A stretch of 64,000 nt of DNA from a virus, in IMG/VR virus record IMGVR_UViG_3300048590_000292, positions 1 through 64,000 of that record; one strand, given 5' to 3'. The notes below the pieces were generated by a model. That model did no database searches, had not been told where the DNA came from, and was given only the letters and a program-made list of their open reading frames with translations. Made by a program: the position numbers and the translations under genes. Each line of letters begins with the position of its first letter. The stretch's first letter is position 1. Shown piece after piece: positions 23,138 to 32,394 of this stretch.

Positions 23138-23159
23138 AACAGTAACGAAACAGTAAGGA

Positions 23160-23552
23160 ATGACATTCGTAAAAGGTGTAGTTCCGCCGGGCGCAACACC
23201 GTTTGAGCCGGGCCAATCTGGAAACCCTGACGGTCGCCCGCCTGGGTCATTTTCATTTAAGTCAATTGCTGAAAAGATATTGGACGGGAAAATAACGGTT
23301 GAGCAGGCCGGGGAAATTCGGCAGATGACGCGAAAGGAAAAGATGATACTTGAGATCATCCAAGACGCCTGCAATGATGAAGACCCGGCGGTAAGGCTTC
23401 GGGCGACGGCGTTCATAATTGAGCGCACAGAGGGTAAGGTTCCAGACAAGTTAGAGCACAGCGGCGACATCAACATGGGCTTAGTTGCCCAAAGCGCCGG
23501 AAAAATAAAGGACTTCCTAAAATCCCTCGATGATGGGAATGGCGACGGTTAA
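23160..23552 (+). CDS. DUF5681-type protein, probable small terminase
   Basis: 130 residues. The N-terminal P-F-E-P-G-Q-S-G-N-P-D-G-R-P-P-G is the hallmark of DUF5681 proteins. The middle is helical. It overlaps the large terminase gene by 23 bp, the classic place of the small subunit, which recognises phage DNA for packaging. No clear helix-turn-helix, so the assignment rests on domain and position. Confidence 0.7.
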   Translation: MTFVKGVVPPGATPFEPGQSGNPDGRPPGSFSFKSIAEKILDGKITVEQAGEIRQMTRKEKMILEIIQDACNDEDPAVRLRATAFIIERTEGKVPDKLEHSGDINMGLVAQSAGKIKDFLKSLDDGNGDG

Positions 23553-24981
23553 GGCATCGAACGTTTGGCCGGTACATGCCAGCCTAAGGCACGAACTAAC
23601 CGAAAACAGGCGGGCTAAAATGTTCGCAAACGGGCAATACCCCGTACTTATTAATGATGTCTACATTGACCACTTATTCAGGCCCGAACGCATCCAAATC
23701 CGCTATGGCGGTAGTGCAAGCGGCAAAAGTGATGTAACGGCAACGGAACTACTTTTAAAGGCGATTTACCAGCCATACTTTCGCGGCCTCTTTTGCCGGA
23801 AATACCAGGTCACGGTAAGAGACAGTCAATTTGCCCTTTTTCAGGACTTAATCAGGCGTTACAGGTTTGACCAATTTTTCAAGGTCAACAAATCCGACAT
23901 GGATATAACCTGCCTGATAAACGGGAACATCCTAATGTCGGGCGGGTTGGATGATGTTGACAAATTGAAGTCAATACCCGACCTGACAGACATTTGGATT
24001 GAGGAGCCTATTGACCGCCGTGGTAGCGTCACGGAAACGGACTTTACCGAATTGGACAGGCGTTTGAGGTGTAGCAAAGCGAGCAATCATATTTACCTCA
24101 CATTTAACCCGGTTGCAAAAGAGAATTGGATACATCGCCTTTTCTTTGCCGGCAATGAGTTCGACGTTTTCGCCTTGAAAACAACGTACCGGGATAACCA
24201 CTTCCTGCCGAAAGAAACGCACGACCAATACGAAATACTGAAACGGACAAACCCGGATGAATACGAAATATATGGCATGGGCGAATGGGGCAGCCTTGAC
24301 GACATGGCAACGCGGCTATTCCGGGATGATTCGATTGAGGACTTATTTACCAACGGCACGTTTTTGCCGAAAAGCCCAACGCGCTACCTTACCGCAGACG
24401 TGGCGTTTTCAGGCGTTGACCAATTCGTCATAATGGTATGGGAGGGGTGGAATGTGATCGATGTTCGTTTGTTAGCAAAAAGCGAGGGTGACGTAGTGGT
24501 GAGACAAATACAAAACGTGGCGTCTGAATATGGCATACCTGGGCAGCGTTGCGCCTTTGACGCCGGTGGGGTTGGTATTGGGCTTCGCGGGTTCCTTCGC
24601 TCTGCTATGCCGTTTGTGGGCGCAAATTCACCCCTTGAAGATAACGACGACAAAAGCGATCTGCAAAAGAAGCTGATGCCAAAACCGGCATTCCGAAACC
24701 TTCGCGCACAGGCGTACCACTTTGCCGCGCAAAAGGTCAATGATTGTGAGGCCGGGTTTTCAACAAAAAGCGTACATTTGCAAAGTGTACTTGCACAGGA
24801 ATTGCGGGCGATCAGGCGAAAAGACCTGCCGGACGGGGGCAAGTACCAAATAATTGCCAAAGAAGAAATTAAAGACCGCATCGGGCGAAGCCCTGACTTA
24901 GCAGACTGCTTTTCCATGCGGGCAATATTTGACCTACCACAACAGAAACAACGCCGCGCCCGTCAAATGCGGGCCGGGTAA
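23530..24981 (+). CDS. terL: Terminase large subunit
   Basis: 483 residues. ATPase: Walker A G-G-S-A-S-G-K-S at about 60-67 and Walker B D-I-W-I-E-E-P near 155. Nuclease: T-A-D-V-A-F-S-G near 288 with later acidic residues (A-F-D-A-G-G and S-P-D-L-A-D-C). This is the PBSX/Terminase_3 type. It cuts and pumps DNA into the prohead. Start codons at 23530, 23533 and 23539 are all possible. Confidence 0.92.
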   Translation: MMGMATVKASNVWPVHASLRHELTENRRAKMFANGQYPVLINDVYIDHLFRPERIQIRYGGSASGKSDVTATELLLKAIYQPYFRGLFCRKYQVTVRDSQFALFQDLIRRYRFDQFFKVNKSDMDITCLINGNILMSGGLDDVDKLKSIPDLTDIWIEEPIDRRGSVTETDFTELDRRLRCSKASNHIYLTFNPVAKENWIHRLFFAGNEFDVFALKTTYRDNHFLPKETHDQYEILKRTNPDEYEIYGMGEWGSLDDMATRLFRDDSIEDLFTNGTFLPKSPTRYLTADVAFSGVDQFVIMVWEGWNVIDVRLLAKSEGDVVVRQIQNVASEYGIPGQRCAFDAGGVGIGLRGFLRSAMPFVGANSPLEDNDDKSDLQKKLMPKPAFRNLRAQAYHFAAQKVNDCEAGFSTKSVHLQSVLAQELRAIRRKDLPDGGKYQIIAKEEIKDRIGRSPDLADCFSMRAIFDLPQQKQRRARQMRAG

Positions 24982-24992
24982 AACTAACCAAC

Positions 24993-25559
24993 ATGGCACC
25001 AACAAAAGAAGAAGCCCTAATCCATATTTCCGAAGTCTACGACTACGCAATCGGGTTGAGTGGCGGGCCGAATCATCCATTAGCGCGTGAATTGGCCGTG
25101 TGGATGCAGCGCCATTGGGCAACAGCAGGCGTTAACGCCGCGAACGAAAAGCGCCGGGCAAAGAACATCGCATCGAAACAGCCCGCAACCGCGCCGGTAA
25201 CCGAAAGCAGCCTACGCAAATTCGTACACCCGAAAAGCCCCGAAGCCAAAGCGGGGGAGACGTTAGCCCCAAAGCCCAACGCCGTGGAGGTATTGCTCCC
25301 CCTGGAAGAAGTGCAAGAACACCAAGCGCCCCGACAACGGCGCGAAAGGCCAAAAGAGCAAAGTCTTGTTGCGGGGGATGATACGCCAATTTCCGACAGC
25401 GACATGGAAACAATCGGCGTAATGAAGCCCCGCGCAATCCTGGATATGTTCGGCGAAGGTCGGATAACTGCGGCGCTTATTGGCCTGGGTGTAACAGAAG
25501 ACGAAATGCCCGACAGCGGCGCACAAAAGGCGGCAATGTTGAAACAAAAGCGCAAATGA
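24993..25559 (+). CDS. Hypothetical virion or assembly protein
   Basis: 188 residues. N-terminal helices, a long Pro/Lys/Glu-rich centre (K-H-like linker), and a helical end with D-M-F-G-E-G-R. Between terminase and the probable tail chaperone; no family recognised. Confidence 0.5.
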   Translation: MAPTKEEALIHISEVYDYAIGLSGGPNHPLARELAVWMQRHWATAGVNAANEKRRAKNIASKQPATAPVTESSLRKFVHPKSPEAKAGETLAPKPNAVEVLLPLEEVQEHQAPRQRRERPKEQSLVAGDDTPISDSDMETIGVMKPRAILDMFGEGRITAALIGLGVTEDEMPDSGAQKAAMLKQKRK

Positions 25560-26491
25560 CCGACGTACGCGACAAAATCAAATTGAAAAAGCCGGACGGT
25601 ACAATCATCGCAGAACTGCCGATGTACCGTTCGTTGTATGAAGTACCGTTGAATCGGTACATTGACTTTATTAAAGCGGAGGAGCCACTACACGACAAAG
25701 AGAAGCTAGAGGCTGGAGAGGTGAACGTAGCGCGTGTACTGGCAAAGTGTGTCGGTGAATTTTTCGGCGTTCCGCTCAACAGTGTATTAGATGCCCACTA
25801 CGGGAACACAGACGACATTCCATCCGGCGGGCTGCAATCGCTCTACGCGTGGATAGCCAACTTGGTAGGCACATTCAAGGCCCGAATACGGACGCCTCAG
25901 GATTGTTATTTCGACTACAAAGGGGAGCGGTACACAGTGCCGGTTATCGGCGTTCAAACACTTTCAGCCCTGCCATTATTGCCGGTTGTCGAAACGGGGC
26001 AAATGATCGAAGCCTACGAGATACGGCGCATCGCAAAGCGCATGGTTGAAACAACGCAAGACCCGGACGCATCAGGATTGTACACATACTACCTTAACCT
26101 GTTGTCCGTGCTGGCACTGAAAGAAGGTGAACGGTTGCCTTACGGGGAGAGCGAAGTTGAAAACTTCATAAATGCCAGGACAGAATACTTTGCCGATATT
26201 CACGGAGGCAACGGCATCGACGCTGGCACCGCTTTGGACGTAGATTTTTTTTTAGCCGGTTTGATGATGCGCTCCGAAGTGACGGGCGCTGCCGTTGGTA
26301 CTTTGAGCAACCACGCTTTAGACCTCGTTCAAAGGATAGCAAGGCGCGCCAGGCCGAACAGGAAGCGTTCAATGCAGCAATCGCGCACAGCGAGCAAGTC
26401 TTTGAGCAAATCGGACACCGGCAAATCTACCTCAAACTCCTTGAAAGGGCGTGGTTTGTCGAAGCCGGTAAAAGTGCCGTCGAAAGCATGA
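25556..26491 (+). CDS. Probable tail assembly protein with -1 frameshift
   Basis: 311 residues in the zero frame, starting in an ATGA overlap. To about residue 258 the sequence is normal; after that the zero frame is only Arg/Ser/Lys-rich low-complexity. In the -1 frame a normal sequence (E-A-F-N-A-A-I-A-H-S-E-Q, Q-I-Y-L-K-L-L-E-R-A-W-F, V-V-R-F-I-S-M-E-N) runs to TGA 26548-26550, whose ATGA starts the next gene. A slippery T-TTT-TTA lies at 26248-26254. As in lambda G/GT, two products may be made from one start, upstream of the tape measure. An indel error is the alternative. Confidence 0.6.
   Translation: MTDVRDKIKLKKPDGTIIAELPMYRSLYEVPLNRYIDFIKAEEPLHDKEKLEAGEVNVARVLAKCVGEFFGVPLNSVLDAHYGNTDDIPSGGLQSLYAWIANLVGTFKARIRTPQDCYFDYKGERYTVPVIGVQTLSALPLLPVVETGQMIEAYEIRRIAKRMVETTQDPDASGLYTYYLNLLSVLALKEGERLPYGESEVENFINARTEYFADIHGGNGIDAGTALDVDFFLAGLMMRSEVTGAAVGTLSNHALDLVQRIARRARPNRKRSMQQSRTASKSLSKSDTGKSTSNSLKGRGLSKPVKVPSKA
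26248..26254 (+). promoter_or_regulatory. Slippery heptamer T-TTT-TTA, candidate -1 frameshift site
   Basis: Inside a run of nine T; in the zero frame it reads as Phe-Leu codons TTT-TTA, the canonical X-XXY-YYZ pattern. The zero-frame peptide for some 28 codons after it still looks natural, so the true shift could be later, near 26330-26345. Confidence 0.4.
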
Positions 26492-26546
26492 AGCGGGCTA
26501 ATTTTGTGGACGTGGTGCGGTTTATAAGTATGGAAAACGCAAATTT

Positions 26547-26678
26547 ATGACAGTAGAAATACTCAACTTCACAGAGGCGCTACGCCTTACGGATACGGGA
26601 AAGCGGATAATTAAGGCAAAGCAGCATGAGAAGATAATGATTCAAATTAAGGCAAACAATGACAGTCCTACTCACTGA
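26547..26678 (+). CDS. Small protein (43 aa) coupled to the frameshifted frame
   Basis: ATG 26547 overlaps the stop of the -1 frame of the gene before it, and the end overlaps the next gene by 20 bp. The product is basic and helical (LRLTDTGKRIIKAKQHEK). The overlap pattern is the main support. Confidence 0.5.
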   Translation: MTVEILNFTEALRLTDTGKRIIKAKQHEKIMIQIKANNDSPTH

Positions 26679-27405
26679 CATATACAACGCCTTTCGTGAT
26701 TCTGTCCGGTTCTACCCACGGCAGGAATTGAAGTGCCGGCAGTTGCAAACGTGGCGGGTTCTGCAAAAGTCGATGGCCGTTGAGATTTCGACGCCTAACC
26801 TGGGTGCAACCATTTGCGACAAGGATAAGCCGTTCTTTTGGTCACGCCTTTGGCATGAAAAAGCGTACAACCCGAATAGCATTGTTTGGGAGTTTCCGCT
26901 ATTGTACGCATTTGAGAATGAAAGCGCAATGATTAACCCCATTGGCGGAAACGGCGTGATCGTTTCAAGTGTGCAGGTAGGCGTGTTGGATGTTTGGACA
27001 GATGACAAGGACGGTCGCAAGTGTGTAGGGTGCAACTCCCGAACGGTGAACGAGATTTACTTTGATACCGAAACGATGCTGCTTTCGGCTATTCGATACC
27101 TGAATAATACACGAGGCTACCAGGTGGACGGCGGCGCGTCGGTGTGGGCAAATTCTGACTTTATTGCGCAGGGTATTGCCGCGCAAAGGTTCGAGGCCGT
27201 ACAAGTTGCCCCGTCAATTCTAACCGCATCGCAAAAGCACAACGCCGAGGCGCCTACTTTTCGGGTGGAGCGGTCGGCAGAAAACATATACGGCACGGCG
27301 GTAAATATGCGCTTTGCAGTCGCCGCTTGCCCGGAAACCGATTGGAATTTCACCGAAACCGACTTTGGCGTTTTGGCGCAGGAGGCGGGATGCAAAACGT
27401 GTTGA
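26659..27405 (+). CDS. Probable tail completion or structural protein
   Basis: 248 residues. Mixed alpha/beta with several Cys (C-V-G-C near 119 and a final C-K-T-C). No family recognised; position between chaperone and gp10-like protein, just before the tape measure, suggests a tail or neck role. Confidence 0.5.
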   Translation: MTVLLTDIYNAFRDSVRFYPRQELKCRQLQTWRVLQKSMAVEISTPNLGATICDKDKPFFWSRLWHEKAYNPNSIVWEFPLLYAFENESAMINPIGGNGVIVSSVQVGVLDVWTDDKDGRKCVGCNSRTVNEIYFDTETMLLSAIRYLNNTRGYQVDGGASVWANSDFIAQGIAAQRFEAVQVAPSILTASQKHNAEAPTFRVERSAENIYGTAVNMRFAVAACPETDWNFTETDFGVLAQEAGCKTC

Positions 27406-27947
27406 TCGTGCCAACCGTAGCCGACAAACTCAAATCCGCAATCACATCGGCCATGCAAGACCTTCAAAAGCGGCTTATTGCTGAATTACAGGCACAGGGG
27501 CACAGGCTTACCGGGGCGCTGGAAAAGTCTATTCAATACGAGGTGAAGGTTGAAGGCGATACGATTACGGCAGTAATGACGGCACTGGATTACGGTTTGG
27601 TAATGGAGTTTGGCGTACCGGCCAACCGGATACCTTACGGGAAAGGAAGCGGCGGAACATCGAAATACATTCAGGGCTTAGTACGGTTTTTTACATTACG
27701 CGGATTAGGCAGCCGGGAAGCGCTAAGCGCCGCGTTTGCCACAGCAAAGAAACACAAACGCGAAGGGATGCCGTCACGGGGTAGTTATGCCTTTTCGTCG
27801 AACGGACGTCGCACGGGGTTTGTGAAAAACACGCTGGAACAATATTTGCCCCTGTTGACTGACGCAATCGGCACCGAATCGGGCCGGGTAGTTGATTTGA
27901 TAATTGGCGACGACATTCGCCTGGAACCTTATAAGATAGCAGCGTAA
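27390..27947 (+). CDS. HK97 gp10-like tail completion protein
   Basis: 185 residues from ATG 27390, overlapping the previous gene by 16 bp. The helix-rich start (LKSAITSAMQDLQKRLI), R-L-T-G-A-L-E-K-S-I, and Y-G-L-V-M-E-F-G-V-P-A match the pattern of gp10-like tail terminator or completion proteins. It lies directly before the tape measure. Confidence 0.55.
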   Translation: MQNVLIVPTVADKLKSAITSAMQDLQKRLIAELQAQGHRLTGALEKSIQYEVKVEGDTITAVMTALDYGLVMEFGVPANRIPYGKGSGGTSKYIQGLVRFFTLRGLGSREALSAAFATAKKHKREGMPSRGSYAFSSNGRRTGFVKNTLEQYLPLLTDAIGTESGRVVDLIIGDDIRLEPYKIAA

Positions 27948-27968
27948 CCGGCTGGAGCAATCCGGACA

Positions 27969-30900
27969 ATGGCACAAAAAGTAATATTTGAATTGGTGGT
28001 ACAAGATGTGGGCCTAACCGCTCGCATCGAACAGACACGGCAACAAATCCGCGATCTGAATAAAGAAATACGCCAAAATCCGGGGCCGGAGCGGTTCGCA
28101 CAAATAGCGGCGGAACTGTCGAAAAACCGCCGTGAACTAACGGAACTGAATAAGCAGCAAAAGGAACTGAACCGCGAGATGAACGCGCTAAAGGTTCCGA
28201 AAGACAGTTTGGCCGGGTTGCGCCTGGAATATTCCAAACTATCGCAGGCCGTTGCTCAACTTTCGGCAGAGGAAAGAAAAAGCCAATTTGGGCAAAGCCT
28301 CATCAAAAACGCCCGCAACGTTAAGGCCGAAATTGACGGCGTTGAACAGTCAATCGGGCGCTTTACTGGCAACGTCGGTAATTATCGCAGCGCATTAAAC
28401 GGGATCGGGCAGGCGTTCGCCGCGTTGGGCATTGGGGCAAGCCTTGGCGAAATAATCGGTATTAATACACGCATTTCCGACAGTATAGCCGACGTTGCCA
28501 AAACCGCCGGTATAACGACGGCAGAGGCTCAAAAACTTGCCGATACCCTCGAATTTCGGGACACCCGGACAAGCCTTGTCGATCAATTACAGATAGCGCA
28601 AATAGGCGGGCAATTAGGTATTGCCAATAACCAACTCGAAACGTTCACCGAATCAGTAGACGTTCTGAATGTATCCCTGGGGGATCAATTCGGCGGGGTT
28701 GAAGAAATTACCCGCGTTATTGCCGGGCTTCGCAATGTGCTAACCGACTTTCGGACGGATGACGTTTCGGGAGATGTGTTGAAATTGGGTAATGCGATCA
28801 ACTTCCTGGAGGCTCAAGGGGCCGCAACCGCTCCGACCATTGCGGAGTTTGTTAATCGTTTGGCCGGTTCGGCAGTGCCTTTGGGTGTTTCTACGGAAAA
28901 GATATTCGGGCTTTCAACGGCGTTGGCGGAATTGAGTATTAACCCGGAACGCGGGGCAACGGCAATTAGTAGCCTGTTGATTGAAATTGCCAGAGCGCCG
29001 GACGTGTTCGCAAAGTCGCTTGGTTTTTCCAAAAAGCAAACCGAAGATTTCGCCAACCTTGTAAGCACGGATTTGGTAGGCGCGTTGACGCTTGTTTCAC
29101 AAACCATTGCCGAAGGAGGCGACGGCACCAAGAATTTCGCTCAAACGTTGGATGAATTGGGTATCGGCAGGCAAGGCGCTATCGAAGCCCTGGGTAAGTT
29201 GGGCGGCAACGTCGAATTGGTTAACACCCGCATACGCGAAAGCGGCGAAGCCTTACAGGCAACGGATAGCGTGTACGCCGAATTTGACAAGAAAAACAAC
29301 AACGCGGCGGCGGCGGTCGCTAAACTGCAAAACTCCATTGTCAACCTTGTTGCCAGCGAAGGATCGCAGGATGCAATTGAGGCAGTGGCAAAGGCGGTTA
29401 CCGGGTTAGTTTCGATATTAGGCGAAGGGCTGAAAATCATTTCAGATAATTCAACGGAATTTAAGGCGCTTGGGTTGGCCTTGTTGGCGTTCACCGGGCC
29501 GGGGCAAAAGTTGGCCGCTGTCATGGCCGAAATTAGCGCAATCACGAAAGTGACCACGTTGGGCATAACGGCGCAAACGACGGCAACGGTTACACAGACG
29601 GTTGCTACACAGGCCCAAACGGTTGCTACCAACTTCTTAGCCGCTGCACAAAAGGCGCTCCCCCTGTTGGCCCTTGTTGCTGGGATATACGCCGTAACGA
29701 AGGCTATTGAAATTTACAACACCAACCTTTCAGCAGCCGACAAGGCGACGCGGGCGGTAGCCGATGCACAGGAAGAAATAGCGCAATCGAGCGCAAAGGA
29801 AGTGGCCGCGCTGAATGCGTCAATAGGTGTACTGAAAGACAGCACAGCGAGCCAGGATGAACGGACGGCGGCAATTAAGCGCCTGAATGAACAGTACCCG
29901 GAATACTTGCAAGGTATCGACCTGGAAAAGCAATCAACGGCGCAACTAACGATCATTCAGCGGGAGTTAACGAATGAGATTGTACGCGGGGCAGCGGCAC
30001 GGGCGAAGGCGACGGCACAGGCAGATGTAGCCGGGCGCATAGTGGCGAAGGAATTGGAATTGGCAGAACTTCGCCGGAAACAGGAAGAAGGCGGTTTTTC
30101 ATTTCAGGATCGGGCGTTTTTGATCCGAAAAGAGGAAGAACAACTTAAATCATTACGGTCTGAATTAGATGAGGTCGGAAAACAATTCGACCAAGTGTTT
30201 GCCCTTGACCGCCCGGCGCAATCGTCGGTGCTTAACTTGGTTGACCCGAAAAGCCTGAAAGAGCAAACCGATATTACCAAACTCACCATTGCAGAACTTG
30301 AAAAATTAGGAACCGATGCGGCAAAGGCGGAAATAGCCCGGCGGCGCAAAACGCCGGGTGATCTAAGCAAAGAAGAAAAGGCAGCCGCCGAAAATCGGAA
30401 ACGTGAAAAGGAAAAGGCGGCAGAGGATGAGGCAAAGGCGGTAGAAGCGCAGCAAAAGCGGATTCAAGAAATTAATAAGTCAATCCGCGATTTGCAACTT
30501 GGAGACGAAAACACGTTCGACGGCAAATTAGAAGCCCTTGAAAATCGGCGTATTGATGCGCTCCAAAGGAATGCCGACCGGCTGGAAGTGTTACGGGCGA
30601 AGGTAAGCCAACAAAAAGGCAAGCCCGTAACGGGCGAAACCGGGGCCGCATTGATCGGGCAAATCCCGAACGCATTGCCGGCAGACATAACAGAGGCCGA
30701 ATTGATCGATGTTGAGACGGCGGCAATCGGCGGGGCGTTTGATGACCAACGGAACGAACTATTCCGGCAGCGTGACCGGACACAGAAAGAGCAGGAAGAA
30801 CAATTGCGTTCGATGTTGGACGATGTTAACCGCATCGCAGCGGATAACGAGGCCGCTATTGCCGAAAGTGTTGGCCGTGACATTGAGCAGTCGTTTGCAG

Positions 30901-32393
30901 ACCGGCGCGAATCATTAGAGCGAGAATTTCAGGACCGTAATAATGCGCTGTTACAATCCCTTGCCACCGGGCAAATAAGCCAACGCCAATTTGATGAGCA
31001 GGAACTAAGCAACAGCATTGAGCAAAGCAGCCGCCTTGTCGCACTTGAACAGGAACGGGCAAGGCGCATTACTGAAATAGCCGGGCAAATCCGGGATGCC
31101 AAAATAGCCGCCGCAAAGGCCGCATTAGACGCCGAATTAAACCAGATTGACCGGCAACGCGGTACGGACATACAACAGATAGAGCAGGATGCGACGCTTT
31201 CCACTTCGGACGCCGCTGCCCGAATATCCGCAATAAACGAAAAGGCCGCTGAAGATGCTAAGGCCGCACAAATTGACTACGCCAATACGGTTAAGGATAC
31301 GACGGCAGACGCTACGGCGGCGCAACTTTCGGCGGTGGATGCGGTAGGGGCTGCACAGGCCGGGGCGCATGAGGCGGAACTGCAAAGGATAGCAGAGGAA
31401 GCGGCGGCGCGGCAACGAATCAAAGACGCCGCATTAGATACCGCCGGGCAAATCGCAGACGGAATTTTGCAGATTCAACAAAACCGGGCGCAACAGGAAG
31501 CCGACGCCGAAATTGCCGCATTGGATGAACAGTATGCAAAGCGCATCGAAGCCGCACAGGGGAACGCCGCATTACAGGCGAAGTTAGAAAAGGAATTAGC
31601 CGAAAAGAAAGAGAAAGTACAAAAAGAGCAAGCCGAAAAAAGTAAAAAGTTCGCCATTGTGCAGGCCGTAATTGACACGGCACTATCCGTTTTAAAGGCG
31701 CTTGGTTCCGCTCCCCCGCCGTTCAACTTCATACTTGCCGGACTTGCCGCCGCCGCCGGGGCTGTTCAAATAGCCGTGATTAAATCGCAACAATTTGCAA
31801 CGGGCGGTTTCTCCGACAACGAAACTCGGCCTACCCAATCAGCAACACGGCGCAAAGGCAAAACAGCCGTTTACCCGAAAGCATTTTACGACCGACTGCC
31901 GGATTTTTCCGGGATCGGCGGGTTTACCGGGGCGGGTGGACAGACAGACAGCACAGGCAGGCCCGTTGCCGGGAAATTATCGGGATCAGGTGCAGTCGTA
32001 CACGCGGGCGAATACGTTGCCCCTGCTTCACAGGTTGCACAATTTCCGGCGCTGTTTGAACACTTAGACGCGGAACGTACAAAAATTGCCAGGCCTTTCG
32101 CTGATGGTGGGTTTACCGGCGCAAATACTGTTAACTTTGTGCGTATCAAACCCTTTGCCGGGGGCGGTTTCTCCGATCCGGTTATTGGGCTACCAAATGC
32201 CGCGCAACTGCAATCACAAAGCATATCGGTATCGGCACAGGCCACATTCACGAACGACCAGGTGCAGCAAATTGGACAGATTATTGCAGCCGAAAACGCG
32301 AAAGTAACCCGGCAGGCATTAGCAGACGGCATAGGAGACGCAAACAGGCGTTTGGAGCGGGAACAATCACTCGAACAACAACGAACCGTATAA
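27969..32393 (+). CDS. Tail tape measure protein
   Basis: 1474 residues, by far the longest helical protein here. Long coiled coils at the start (R-Q-Q-I-R-D-L-N-K-E-I) and again around 800-1250, a hydrophobic middle (about 480-590, with L-A-L-L-A-F-T-G and L-P-L-L-A-L-V-A-G) that could form membrane segments during DNA injection, and a Gly/Phe-rich C-terminus. Such proteins set tail length; by the usual 1.5 Angstrom per residue the tail would be roughly 0.2 micrometre (inference). Confidence 0.88.
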   Translation: MAQKVIFELVVQDVGLTARIEQTRQQIRDLNKEIRQNPGPERFAQIAAELSKNRRELTELNKQQKELNREMNALKVPKDSLAGLRLEYSKLSQAVAQLSAEERKSQFGQSLIKNARNVKAEIDGVEQSIGRFTGNVGNYRSALNGIGQAFAALGIGASLGEIIGINTRISDSIADVAKTAGITTAEAQKLADTLEFRDTRTSLVDQLQIAQIGGQLGIANNQLETFTESVDVLNVSLGDQFGGVEEITRVIAGLRNVLTDFRTDDVSGDVLKLGNAINFLEAQGAATAPTIAEFVNRLAGSAVPLGVSTEKIFGLSTALAELSINPERGATAISSLLIEIARAPDVFAKSLGFSKKQTEDFANLVSTDLVGALTLVSQTIAEGGDGTKNFAQTLDELGIGRQGAIEALGKLGGNVELVNTRIRESGEALQATDSVYAEFDKKNNNAAAAVAKLQNSIVNLVASEGSQDAIEAVAKAVTGLVSILGEGLKIISDNSTEFKALGLALLAFTGPGQKLAAVMAEISAITKVTTLGITAQTTATVTQTVATQAQTVATNFLAAAQKALPLLALVAGIYAVTKAIEIYNTNLSAADKATRAVADAQEEIAQSSAKEVAALNASIGVLKDSTASQDERTAAIKRLNEQYPEYLQGIDLEKQSTAQLTIIQRELTNEIVRGAAARAKATAQADVAGRIVAKELELAELRRKQEEGGFSFQDRAFLIRKEEEQLKSLRSELDEVGKQFDQVFALDRPAQSSVLNLVDPKSLKEQTDITKLTIAELEKLGTDAAKAEIARRRKTPGDLSKEEKAAAENRKREKEKAAEDEAKAVEAQQKRIQEINKSIRDLQLGDENTFDGKLEALENRRIDALQRNADRLEVLRAKVSQQKGKPVTGETGAALIGQIPNALPADITEAELIDVETAAIGGAFDDQRNELFRQRDRTQKEQEEQLRSMLDDVNRIAADNEAAIAESVGRDIEQSFADRRESLEREFQDRNNALLQSLATGQISQRQFDEQELSNSIEQSSRLVALEQERARRITEIAGQIRDAKIAAAKAALDAELNQIDRQRGTDIQQIEQDATLSTSDAAARISAINEKAAEDAKAAQIDYANTVKDTTADATAAQLSAVDAVGAAQAGAHEAELQRIAEEAAARQRIKDAALDTAGQIADGILQIQQNRAQQEADAEIAALDEQYAKRIEAAQGNAALQAKLEKELAEKKEKVQKEQAEKSKKFAIVQAVIDTALSVLKALGSAPPPFNFILAGLAAAAGAVQIAVIKSQQFATGGFSDNETRPTQSATRRKGKTAVYPKAFYDRLPDFSGIGGFTGAGGQTDSTGRPVAGKLSGSGAVVHAGEYVAPASQVAQFPALFEHLDAERTKIARPFADGGFTGANTVNFVRIKPFAGGGFSDPVIGLPNAAQLQSQSISVSAQATFTNDQVQQIGQIIAAENAKVTRQALADGIGDANRRLEREQSLEQQRTV

Positions 32394-32394
32394 A

